Assembly: GCF_022568815.1 (NCBI RefSeq)
Contig: NZ_JAKZHX010000004.1
Location: forward strand, 248,001-312,000
DNA: 64,000 nucleotides
Direction of reading: 5' to 3'
Origin: Undibacterium paludis
Lineage (GTDB): Bacteria; Pseudomonadota; Gammaproteobacteria; Burkholderiales; Burkholderiaceae_D
Shown: positions 18,174 to 26,213 of the stretch, piece by piece
Layout: each line of letters starts with the position of its first letter
How positions within the stretch are numbered: position 1 is the first letter of the stretch
The notes under the pieces: generated by a model
What the model saw: the letters and a program-made list of their open reading frames with translations, nothing else
Databases searched by the model: none
Told to the model about the DNA's origin: nothing
Made by a program: the position numbers and the translations under genes

Positions 18174-19186
18174 TGTGTTTTTCCCGTATTGCCTGCATTC
18201 TGCAAAGCGACATCGAGCGGCTGGCCGGGATGCAGCAGGAGTTTGCCTGGCTGATCTGGTCTGGCCTCGACCATGAACACCAGCTTGGCTCTTTGCGCGT
18301 TTGAATAAATCACTGGTGGTGTATATTCAGCCTGGCTGGCTATACGGGAGATGTGGGCCGGAATAGCAGTCGCACAACCATCACAATGCAGACTGACTGC
18401 CTGGCCGACAGCTATCTTGCCAAGCTCTGCTTCAGGCACAAAGAACCTGGCTTTGCGATTTTCTGGCGGCAACAGGGACAACACAGGCTGCCCCGACTGC
18501 ACATATTCGCCTTGACGAAAAAACACTTCGGTCACCAGCGCATTGGCAGGTGAGTTTTGTGATTTTTGTCCTGAACGCCAACTGGTCTGGCGCAGTGCTT
18601 CTTTTGCGGCATCGGCATTGGCCTGGGCGGCGGCGCGCTCATCGATCCGCGCCGGCAGCTTTGCCACACTCAACGCCGCATTCAGTTCTGCCACACGAGC
18701 CTCACTGAGTTTGACATTGGTTTGCGCGTCGTCAATGCGGGATCTGGAGACAAAACCCTGCCCTACCAGTTGCTGCTGGCGTGCCAGCTCCTGTTTTGCC
18801 AGCGCAGCCTGTGCCTGGGCGCTGGCGAGCTGCGCCCGGGTGACAGCAATCTCTTCACTGCGCCTGCCTTTTTCAGCGTTGCTGGCCTGAGCCCTGGCAT
18901 TTTGCAACCTGGCATTGGCCTCGCCCAGCGCTGCATTTTCTACTTCAGCATCAAGGGCAAATAGCACACTGTCCTTATTGACTTGCTGGCCAGCCTGGAC
19001 ATTGATGTTGTCAAGCCTGCCGCCCAGGGGCGCAGAGATGTACACGTATTCGCCTTCTGCATAACCCGACCAGGTGGCAGCTGTTTTTTCATTACAGCCA
19101 CTCAACAAAAAAAACGCACCAAGGCTTAGCAAAGGCACTGAAGCCTTGGCAAATTTGAGAAGGGTTCGCGACAAGAATTCAGTCAT
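18170..19186 (-). CDS. HlyD-type periplasmic adaptor of the exporter (YbhG-like), lipoprotein
   Basis: This membrane-fusion protein would link the ABC pump to an outer-membrane channel. The N-terminus is a lipoprotein signal ending in LSGC. A barrel-sandwich hybrid domain (SAPLGGRLDNINVQAGQQV) is split by a long alpha-helical hairpin rich in Ala, Gln and Glu (about residues 90-205), typical of adaptor coiled coils. A beta-barrel domain follows. It has 338 residues. It overlaps the regulator gene by 8 bases, so the four genes form one transcript. Confidence 0.92.
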   Translation of the reverse strand: MTEFLSRTLLKFAKASVPLLSLGAFFLLSGCNEKTAATWSGYAEGEYVYISAPLGGRLDNINVQAGQQVNKDSVLFALDAEVENAALGEANARLQNARAQASNAEKGRRSEEIAVTRAQLASAQAQAALAKQELARQQQLVGQGFVSRSRIDDAQTNVKLSEARVAELNAALSVAKLPARIDERAAAQANADAAKEALRQTSWRSGQKSQNSPANALVTEVFFRQGEYVQSGQPVLSLLPPENRKARFFVPEAELGKIAVGQAVSLHCDGCATAIPAHISRIASQAEYTPPVIYSNAQRAKLVFMVEARPDQPGKLLLHPGQPLDVALQNAGNTGKTQ

Positions 19187-19823
19187 TTTCTATCTCCTGC
19201 CTGGTCGCTGCCAGGGCAAACAAAGCGCGATTGACACGTTCTGCAATCCACTCATCACTCAGCACCTGTTGCAAGGGTGCTTGCAACATCGGTGGTACAA
19301 ATCCCATATCCAGCGCACGTGGTGCGATCAGCATGGGGGCGACGACACTACCCATCAAAAAACTGAGTGACTGCATGGGGGGCGCCATGGTCAACTCGCC
19401 TGCCTGCATGGCTTCCATCAGCAAACCGATGATCAGTTGCACATGACGGGAAGCGTTTTTTTCCAGGAACTGCCTCGCAACTTTTTCACCATTGGCGGCG
19501 TCAGTCCAGACACACCCTATCCAGTTGCCATGCTCACGCAGCATGCGCGCCAGCAGACACAGGGCTTGCCGCAAACGCTGCAATGGCGAGCCGGCATGAC
19601 TCACTTCTGCCTGCAGCTGTACAAAGAGTTCTTCATACATGGTCTGCAAGAGTTGGCCCAGGTAATTGTCCTTGTTTTTAAAGTGATAATGAAACATGCC
19701 CACATTAACACCGGCATGTTCTGCCAGCATGCGCAAGGACAGACCATTACAGCCATGCAGAGGGAACAAGGTACGACCGCTTTGCAGTAAGACCTCATCA
19801 AGTTGCTGGGAGGGACGAGCCAT
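19179..19823 (-). CDS. TetR-family regulator (CecR-like)
   Basis: The first gene of the exporter operon encodes a repressor with an N-terminal helix-turn-helix (LRMLAEHAGVNVGMFHYHFKNK, about residues 30-52) and a C-terminal ligand domain. The open frame reaches back to a TTG at 19841; the ATG at 19823 is preferred, giving 214 residues and the usual short lead before the DNA-binding helix. The gene order regulator, adaptor, ATPase, permease matches cecR-ybhGFSR of E. coli, where CecR represses its own operon. Autoregulation through the region upstream of 19823 is therefore likely. Confidence 0.92.
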   Translation of the reverse strand: MARPSQQLDEVLLQSGRTLFPLHGCNGLSLRMLAEHAGVNVGMFHYHFKNKDNYLGQLLQTMYEELFVQLQAEVSHAGSPLQRLRQALCLLARMLREHGNWIGCVWTDAANGEKVARQFLEKNASRHVQLIIGLLMEAMQAGELTMAPPMQSLSFLMGSVVAPMLIAPRALDMGFVPPMLQAPLQQVLSDEWIAERVNRALFALAATRQEIEND

Positions 19824-20168
19824 AGTTTCAGTTTTTTGCAATTACTACTCAGTTGACTAATAATTGTAGTCTGGAGGCCCAGAGTGTGTTTGTCAAGCGC
19901 TTTTTTGAATCCCTTGATTAACGACAGGTATGATCAAAGCATCGGACATAAGCAAGATGAAATGCCAAATCAGCCAGTTTCAACCATGGTTACGATCACT
20001 TTTATCCGCTCTTGTCAGCGCAAGAAAAGCCTGCAAAAAAAATCCTCATTTCATCCTCTCCAAACGCATTCCGATACGAGGATTTTGCACTTCGTCGCCT
20101 GCTGCTGGCACTGCAATCTGACGCGGACTACAGTGCAATCACTCCCACTGAATTTGAAAGGAAACATC

Positions 20169-20258
20169 ATGAACATCATCGCAAACATGGACGGCGTTGT
20201 GATTGCCAGCATCGCCCTGCTGATCGTCAGCAGCCTGTTTCTTGCCATCATCGCTTAA
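20169..20258 (+). CDS. Very small predicted membrane peptide (29 residues)
   Basis: A 29-codon frame begins at an ATG preceded by AAAGGAAAC at good distance. The product has a short polar N-terminus and one strongly hydrophobic helix (VVIASIALLIVSSLFLAIIA). The next small gene follows 10 bases after the stop, with its own AAGGA. No family is recognised. The ribosome-binding site, the tandem layout and the clean transmembrane composition argue that it is translated. Confidence 0.6.
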   Translation: MNIIANMDGVVIASIALLIVSSLFLAIIA

Positions 20259-20268
20259 GGAAAAAACC

Positions 20269-20463
20269 ATGCTGGGTTTTCTCGTCTGGATCGTTTTATT
20301 CGTGCTGTGCTGGCCACTGGCCATACTGGCCCTGTTGATTTATCCGTTGGTGTGGCTGTTGCTGCTACCTTTCCGCCTGCTGGGCATAGCAGTCAACGGT
20401 GTTTTTGAATTATTGCGGGCAATTTTCATGTTACCGGCAAATTTATTGAAAAGCCGCCCCTGA
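20269..20463 (+). CDS. Small predicted inner-membrane protein (64 residues)
   Basis: The product has two hydrophobic stretches separated by proline-containing turns (VLCWPLAILALLIYPLVWLLLLPF, then an amphipathic LRAIFMLPANLL tail ending in basic residues). A longer frame from 20242 is rejected because the ATG at 20269 follows AAGGAAAAAACC. It probably forms a transcription unit with the 29-residue peptide just upstream. No function can be assigned. Confidence 0.65.
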   Translation: MLGFLVWIVLFVLCWPLAILALLIYPLVWLLLLPFRLLGIAVNGVFELLRAIFMLPANLLKSRP

Positions 20464-20567
20464 ACATCGGTGGCTTTTCTCCCCCTTGCTCATGGAAGCA
20501 CCAGAAACGCTTTTCCCTGTTTGCACGGCTTGATCTGCAATCAGGTTCAGAGACCGTCATCTGATTT

Positions 20568-20581
20568 CATACTTAAGTATG
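20568..20581. promoter_or_regulatory. 14-bp palindrome CATACTTAAGTATG
   Basis: A perfect palindrome about 290 bases upstream of the secreted-protein gene. It could be a regulator binding site; nothing else supports it. Confidence 0.25.
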
Positions 20582-20811
20582 CTGTTCAATTCTTCCTTCA
20601 TCATCAATCATTCGCTTGCGGAAAAACTTGACTGCCCCTGGTTCTTTGCTACTCCAAACAGGGTGACAGGCAAATCAAGTGTATCCGCAGTTTAAGCCTG
20701 CGACTTGCTACAGTTCTGCGTTATTTCATTCCATCTCATTTCATCCGCATATGGCTTACCAATTTTGCAAATGACAACAATAAATAGATGCAGAAGTAAA
20801 CCGCAATACGC

Positions 20812-20825
20812 TTGAGCATGCTCAA
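20812..20825. promoter_or_regulatory. 14-bp palindrome TTGAGCATGCTCAA
   Basis: A perfect palindrome centred about 50 bases before the GTG start of the secreted-protein gene, a position typical of an operator or a leader hairpin. Confidence 0.35.
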
Positions 20826-20869
20826 CATCAGGTGTACCTGTACCATCCAATTCAACTACGGAGAAACGT

Positions 20870-22384
20870 GTGACTCTTCAACATTGCCTTGACCATTCTG
20901 TATGCAGAAAAACCGCCCTGGCTGTCAGCCTGTCCCTGCTCTTATGCACACCTCTGTCTTTGACATCAGCAAATGCTGCCACCTCTGCTGACTCCAATGT
21001 ACAAACCAGTACCTTCAGGGCCGATAGCATTGGCACTGATCATTTCAACTTCACGGTGACCAACACTGCTAACAGCATCGGCTATTACAAATTGCTTGCT
21101 TCTTCCGAAATCACGCCCAGCCCTGAGGACTTGAAACGAACCGCCAAATCCGTCCTCATGACAGCCAATCAGCCCGTCAGCCTGAACATGGCCAACCTGT
21201 ACCCTTCCACGGCTTACGTGCTGTACTTTGTTGCGGCAGATAGCCAAGGCGTACTGCAAACGACTGTGCAATCCCTGCCAGTACAAACAGGCCGCGATGT
21301 CAGGCTGTGGCCTTTCAGCAGCGACAGCATCTGGAATACACCAATTGGTAGTGGTGCAGTGTATGGTGACGCCAATCTGCCGGCAGTTCCAGGTGTTACG
21401 GATGACAACAAATACTGGTCCATGTCTGCAGGTGTCGATACGGAAATCATCGTCCTGACTCCAAACGAGACGACGGTGAAGGTCGTGCAAAATACCTCCG
21501 GCTGGCAAGCTCCTATCAACCGCTGCTACAGCAGTCCCTACACGACGAGCGTACAACTGGCCGCGGTTCCCATGCCTGCCAGTTACATCATTCCCAATTC
21601 CAATAAAAACAATGGTGGCGCATTTCTGATGCAGGATGGCCGTACCCTGTTGCAAATGCAACCGGCTACACACTGCAATCCCGATGACCCAATAACAGCC
21701 CTGCTGACCTTCCCAAAAGAGGATCTGTATGGACCCGGAACAACTGGTGCGCATGGAGGATCTCGCCTGTCAACGTTAGGTGGCACGCTGCGTTTAGGGG
21801 AACTGCGCCCGAATACGCCACCACCACGTCATGCCCTGAAAATCGATGTCGACACACGCGTGGTATTCCCCAAATGCTCACGTACTGACAAAACCCTGCC
21901 AGCCTGCTTCCGCTGGCCAGCCTTAACAGCAGACAGTCAGGCTGATAAAGACACGGCTTACAGTTATGGGAAAATGGCACAAAGCAATGTCAGCAAAGAC
22001 ATGAGCATGGGCGCCTTGCTGGCTCTACCCAAGGATTTGCGGATTGAAGACCTTCAATTGGAAACGTCGGTGGCAAAGCAACTGGCCTGGACCCTGCAAA
22101 ACTATGGCGCTTATATAGTGGACAGTTCTGGTGGATTTAATTACTTCTTTGGCGTGGAAACAGGCCCAGCCGGAAATTTCACGGACCAATTCGCAAAAGA
22201 CTGGGGATTTAATTTTGACCAATACAATAAAAATGGCGCCACCGCCTGGGTACGCGACATTCAAAGAATCATTGTTAAATTAAAAGTCGTCACCAACAAT
22301 GGCCCTACCAGCATTGGCGGAGGTGGAACTCCCTTGCAACCATTGGCAGTTCCTTTGTCACCACCAGCAACACAGCTGCGCTGA
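20870..22384 (+). CDS. Secreted protein of unknown family, Fn3-like N-terminus
   Basis: The start is a GTG with GGAGAAAC just upstream. A signal peptide (about residues 1-36, cleaved after ANA) shows export. Residues 45-135 look like a fibronectin type III or similar beta-sandwich (NLYPSTAYVLYFVAAD is typical of the fold). The remaining 360 residues form a domain with LWPFSSDSIWNTPIGSGA at its start, then GAHGGSRLSTLGGTLRLGEL and QNYGAYIVDSSG. Similar wording is known to me only from uncharacterised secreted proteins. The last 25 residues are Pro/Gly-rich. Carbohydrate binding or cleavage is a guess from the layout. It ends at a strong terminator. Confidence 0.85.
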   Translation: MTLQHCLDHSVCRKTALAVSLSLLLCTPLSLTSANAATSADSNVQTSTFRADSIGTDHFNFTVTNTANSIGYYKLLASSEITPSPEDLKRTAKSVLMTANQPVSLNMANLYPSTAYVLYFVAADSQGVLQTTVQSLPVQTGRDVRLWPFSSDSIWNTPIGSGAVYGDANLPAVPGVTDDNKYWSMSAGVDTEIIVLTPNETTVKVVQNTSGWQAPINRCYSSPYTTSVQLAAVPMPASYIIPNSNKNNGGAFLMQDGRTLLQMQPATHCNPDDPITALLTFPKEDLYGPGTTGAHGGSRLSTLGGTLRLGELRPNTPPPRHALKIDVDTRVVFPKCSRTDKTLPACFRWPALTADSQADKDTAYSYGKMAQSNVSKDMSMGALLALPKDLRIEDLQLETSVAKQLAWTLQNYGAYIVDSSGGFNYFFGVETGPAGNFTDQFAKDWGFNFDQYNKNGATAWVRDIQRIIVKLKVVTNNGPTSIGGGGTPLQPLAVPLSPPATQLR

Positions 22385-22402
22385 ACTGGCAGGCTTGCAA
22401 GC

Positions 22403-22434
22403 AATGAAAAAGGGCCATATGGCCCTTTTTCATT
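22403..22434. terminator. Bidirectional intrinsic terminator
   Basis: A perfect 32-base palindrome (AATGAAAAAGGGCCAT and its complement) with A/T runs in the arms. It lies between the convergent secreted-protein and HDOD genes and can serve both. Confidence 0.9.
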
Positions 22435-22474
22435 AAACAGCAACAAACAAAAAATTTGAGCAAAAGCGCATCCT

Positions 22475-23347
22475 CTAATGTGCCTGATTGAATAATTCAT
22501 GCAACTCTTCAAACCTGTCTTCGACCTCATCAGCAGACAGTCCCAAAAATGCGCAGGCAGCCTCGCTGCCTTTTTCCCATTCACACGAGAATTCCTGTCC
22601 ATGGTATCGCTGGATACCATATTCAGCCAGCAGGGCCAGCGCGATCAGGCTTTTGACGGCATCCTCCGTATTTGGATCTTCCAGCACGGCATAATCATGG
22701 TGCAGCAAGATAGCCAGCGACACGGTTTCAGGCAAACCCCAGGTACGCGCCATCAAGGAACCGATCGCCGTGTGTGAAGTAGCATGACGCTGCTGTTCCA
22801 CTTCCGTGAACTTGTCGTGCAGCTCCTGATTGGCCAGTTCCAGGGTCTCGGTATAGTCGGGGAAGCGTTCAAGCAGCAACGGGATGCCGATATCGCAAAA
22901 CAATCCAAAGGTATGCGCCAGGTCAGCAGAGCACACACGCATGCGACGGGCCAGTTGCGTCATGGCCTGGGCACGCTTGGTGGAAAAATCCCAGAACTTG
23001 ACCAGCGATATTTTTTCAACCTGTATGCTCTGCTTGGCAATAATGCCTGTCATCAATGTACCGCACTGGCTAATGCCCAACAAATTGACCGCATGATCAA
23101 CTGATTTTGCTTTCAGTCGCAAGCCAAAAAATGAAGAATTGGCAAGCTTCAACAGTGAAGCCGACATGGCCACGTCATTTGAAATGATATTGGTCAGCCT
23201 GCGCGGATCGGGGTCTTCCATGGCAAGCTCTGTCTGTACGTCAGCCAGCAAACTGGGGCGTGGCGGGATACGTATCGTCTTGATGAGGGCATCAACCGAT
23301 TGTTCTGTCGTCAGTTTGGGGGCTGCCTGTACGGCGGAGCTAGTCAT
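22475..23347 (-). CDS. HDOD-domain signalling protein
   Basis: A cytoplasmic protein of 290 residues made almost wholly of one HDOD domain (from about residue 25 to 230), the helical relative of HD phosphohydrolases that lacks their metal-binding HD pair. Family marks include the segments around DPRRLTNIISNDVAMSASLLKLANS and LLGISQCGTLM. Proteins of this type act in stress, motility or cyclic-di-GMP signalling in beta- and gammaproteobacteria. No output domain is attached, so its role cannot be narrowed. Confidence 0.9.
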   Translation of the reverse strand: MTSSAVQAAPKLTTEQSVDALIKTIRIPPRPSLLADVQTELAMEDPDPRRLTNIISNDVAMSASLLKLANSSFFGLRLKAKSVDHAVNLLGISQCGTLMTGIIAKQSIQVEKISLVKFWDFSTKRAQAMTQLARRMRVCSADLAHTFGLFCDIGIPLLLERFPDYTETLELANQELHDKFTEVEQQRHATSHTAIGSLMARTWGLPETVSLAILLHHDYAVLEDPNTEDAVKSLIALALLAEYGIQRYHGQEFSCEWEKGSEAACAFLGLSADEVEDRFEELHELFNQAH

Positions 23348-23493
23348 AAGGAATACGTTAGAAAGAATTACGCGTACAGACTACATTGTAAGCGCAATTC
23401 GTTGCCGAACAGAAATTTCATCATTTTTTAAGTATCCCTCTCCATTTACATCGTATCTGCTTATTTTTGCCGTTGATCTGGATAGCAAAACAC

Positions 23494-23973
23494 TCATTTA
23501 ACGGGGATAGGCGTGCTTTGATCCACCGCTACGGCCGTCACACTGTTTTTGGGTGAGCCGTCAACCAGCTTGTCGGAATAAGTCAGGTAAACCAGGGCAT
23601 TCCTTTTCTGGTCCACCATGCGTACTATGCGCAATTTCTTGAACAGGATAGATAAACTTTGGTTAAATACTTCATCCTGCTGTCTCAAGGGACCAGGGAA
23701 GCTGATGGGGCCAACCTGCCGGCAGGCAATTGATGCTTCAGCCTTATCTTCTGCCAGACCAAGGCCACCTGAGATACCACCGGTCTTGGCGCGAGACACA
23801 TAGCAGGTGACGCCATTCACCTTGGGGTCATCATAAGCTTCCACCACGACCTTGTGGTCAGGGCCTATCAACTTGAATGCCGTATCAACACTGCCTATGT
23901 TTTCTGCATGAGTGGCAAAACTCAGTGAAGCAAAAAGTGCAAAGGCAGTCAAACGCAGTTGTGACAATTTCAT
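23494..23973 (-). CDS. creA: CreA family periplasmic protein
   Basis: CreA is a widespread periplasmic protein of unknown role. The protein begins with a signal peptide ([23 protein letters not shown]) if the ATG at 23973 is used; this ATG has AGGAAAG upstream, whereas the longer frame from 24003 adds ten residues before the signal. The core motifs [37 protein letters not shown] and [10 protein letters not shown] match the family, with two conserved cysteines. The mature part is about 135 residues. No creB or creC gene is nearby. Confidence 0.92.
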   Translation of the reverse strand: MKLSQLRLTAFALFASLSFATHAENIGSVDTAFKLIGPDHKVVVEAYDDPKVNGVTCYVSRAKTGGISGGLGLAEDKAEASIACRQVGPISFPGPLRQQDEVFNQSLSILFKKLRIVRMVDQKRNALVYLTYSDKLVDGSPKNSVTAVAVDQSTPIPVK

Positions 23974-24030
23974 GATCTGGTTCTTTCCTGTAAAAGTGCT
24001 CAAGCGAACACTTCTGGGATATCTGTCTTA

Positions 24031-25497
24031 TTATTGTTTATTCAAGTGAGAGTGCGTTTTGCCATAGAAGAAATAAATGGCGATTGCCACAAACATCCAG
24101 ACAAAGAACACATGGTAAGTGGTGGCCGACAAGTCCTTCAGGATATACAAGCAAGCCAGAATGCTCAAGCCCGGGATCACATAAGGACCAAACGGCACGC
24201 GGAAACCGCCCGCCCCTTCACCCAGTTTTTGCCTGCGTATGACAGGAACAGCAACAGATACCACCATGAAGGCAACCAGGGTCCCCATACTGACCATATC
24301 CCACAGGAAAGTCGAATCAACCAGACCGGCAACGATGCCAACCAGCAAACAGACGATGATGGTATTGCTGACCGGTGTACGGGTGCGCGCATGCACACGC
24401 TGGAAGGATGCCGGAATCAGGCCATCCCTGCTGATCGCGAACAGGATGCGGCTCTGTCCGTAAATCGTGACCAGGGTAACGCTGAAGACAGAAATGACAG
24501 CGCCCGCCGACAGGATCAATGCAGGCCAGGCCTTGCCGGTGACATTCTGCAAAATCACGGCCAAGCCAGCCTCTTGCCCTTCAAACATCTTCGCCGGTTG
24601 GGCACCAACGGCAGCAACTGCCACCAGCAGGTAAAACACCGTCACAACAACCAAAGCCACCATGATGCCCAGCGGTACATTGCGCTTGGGGTCTTTGACT
24701 TCTGCGCCTGCTGTTGCCACAGTATCAAGGCCGATGAATGAAAAGAATACCGTGCCGGCCGCCGCCGTGACACCGGCCATGCCAGCCAGGCCCTTGCTGT
24801 TGTCTGTGTTGAAGAATGGGGTAAAGTGATCAGCATTAAAACCTGAAAAGGCGACAACGGCAAAGAATGTCAATATGACCAGCTTGATCATGACCATGAT
24901 TGCATTCACCGTCGCCGATTCCTTGGCGCCACGCAATAGCAGCACACAGCAAATCGCGACCAGTACCATGGGTGGCAGGTTGAATTGACTGGCATGGAAC
25001 TCTACGCCATTGGCGCCGGCAACGATCATCGGCGAACGCAACATTTCCGGTATTTGCCAGCCGACGGCATTGCTCAGGAAATTATTCAGGTAAGCCGACC
25101 AGCCTATCGCCGTGGCACTGGCTGCCAGCCCATATTCCAGTAACAGACATGCTGCCACGATGAAAGCGCCGAACTCACCAACGGTCGCATAGGCATAAGA
25201 GTAGGAAGAACCCGATGCCGGTATCCGTGACGCCAGTTCAGAATAGCAAAGTGCTGTCAGACCTGCGGTAACCGCAGCGATGACAAAAGACAGAATCACT
25301 GAAGGCCCGGCTTTGGGAACTGCCTCAACCATGGTAAAGAAAATCCCTGTACCTATGGTGGAACCGACACCTATCATGATCAGGGCAAACAGGCCCAGGG
25401 AACGATGCAAGCTGTGCCCCTGATCATCGCTTACCTGTTCGCTGTTGTCGATGGGCTTGGTACGTGTCAGTTGCTGAGCCAGGCTGGTTTGTCTCAA
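24031..25497 (-). CDS. APC-family amino-acid permease
   Basis: A 12-helix inner-membrane transporter of about 488 residues. GVGSTIGTGIFFTMVEA in the first helix is the substrate-binding signature of the APC superfamily, and FSFIGLDTVATAGAEVKDPKRNVP in helix 6 marks the YfnA/cationic amino-acid transporter branch. The frame opens at a GTG at 25524, but a TTG at 25497 follows AAAAAGGAATT at ideal distance and gives the usual N-terminus. Substrate is probably a neutral or basic amino acid. Confidence 0.9.
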   Translation of the reverse strand: MRQTSLAQQLTRTKPIDNSEQVSDDQGHSLHRSLGLFALIMIGVGSTIGTGIFFTMVEAVPKAGPSVILSFVIAAVTAGLTALCYSELASRIPASGSSYSYAYATVGEFGAFIVAACLLLEYGLAASATAIGWSAYLNNFLSNAVGWQIPEMLRSPMIVAGANGVEFHASQFNLPPMVLVAICCVLLLRGAKESATVNAIMVMIKLVILTFFAVVAFSGFNADHFTPFFNTDNSKGLAGMAGVTAAAGTVFFSFIGLDTVATAGAEVKDPKRNVPLGIMVALVVVTVFYLLVAVAAVGAQPAKMFEGQEAGLAVILQNVTGKAWPALILSAGAVISVFSVTLVTIYGQSRILFAISRDGLIPASFQRVHARTRTPVSNTIIVCLLVGIVAGLVDSTFLWDMVSMGTLVAFMVVSVAVPVIRRQKLGEGAGGFRVPFGPYVIPGLSILACLYILKDLSATTYHVFFVWMFVAIAIYFFYGKTHSHLNKQ

Positions 25498-25708
25498 GAT
25501 AATTCCTTTTTTATATCTGTTCACAGGGGTGCGCTGTTTACTGGCAGCAATTGATCAAAACTGCCAAGCACAAACCGGGCCATTATGTGACCACTGCATG
25601 ACAGACACGCCCCAAAAATCGCCATGATAGCTGCAAATTTGCCCGTCTTGATGTCAGAAAATATATTTTTAGCGACTTTCAATCGTGGATTTGAGCAGCG
25701 GCAGAACG

Positions 25709-26134
25709 ATGTTACAATGCCGCCCCATGTATGCCCGAAGAATTTCCCTGTCGTGTTTTCGCCACCTGGTGCGAGCAGTACTGCTGATGTATGTGCTGAC
25801 TCTTGGCGTAGCCATGGCCTCTTCGATGGTGAAATCAAGGGACCAGGGCATGAACCTGATCTGTACCAGTACAGGCTATAAATTCGTCAAAATTAGCAAT
25901 GACGACAATCAGCCTGTTCAGACTAACCAAAAAGCCCAGAGTGAGGGCAAGCATGTCACCCATTTACTGGACTGTTCGCTCTGCCTGGGTATTGCCCTGC
26001 CGGCAGATTTCCCCCAGACCAGCGCCTGTGAAGCACCCCATGTATTGTCTTACGCCACCCGCTCTATTCCAGCGGCACGCCTGGCGTCGCTAGTCTCAGC
26101 CCCCTTACCTGCACGTGGACCACCTGCCATCTGA
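25709..26134 (+). CDS. DUF2946 family protein
   Basis: A small exported or membrane-anchored protein with one hydrophobic segment (LVRAVLLMYVLTLGVAMA), a central polar part, a DCSLCLGIALP motif with paired cysteines, and the LPARGPP ending common in DUF2946 proteins. The start is uncertain: the frame is open from a GTG at 25685, with ATG codons at 25709 and 25727, and none has a clear ribosome-binding site. Proteins of this family often lie directly before TonB receptors linked to copper, as here. A role in metal handling at the envelope is inferred from that pattern. Confidence 0.75.
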   Translation: MLQCRPMYARRISLSCFRHLVRAVLLMYVLTLGVAMASSMVKSRDQGMNLICTSTGYKFVKISNDDNQPVQTNQKAQSEGKHVTHLLDCSLCLGIALPADFPQTSACEAPHVLSYATRSIPAARLASLVSAPLPARGPPAI

Positions 26135-26213
26135 AATAACGGAATAGCTCTTGCTGTCGTGCTGCCCACAGGCATGACGACAGCCTGCTTTGCACACCTT
26201 TTCAGAAAAATAT

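Larger units (their letters stand above)
20464..20869. other. Intergenic region with palindromes, no gene seen
   Basis: About 400 bases without a credible coding frame separate the small membrane proteins from the secreted protein gene. It holds two perfect 14-bp palindromes (listed separately) and is presumably the regulatory region of the downstream gene. Confidence 0.5.
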
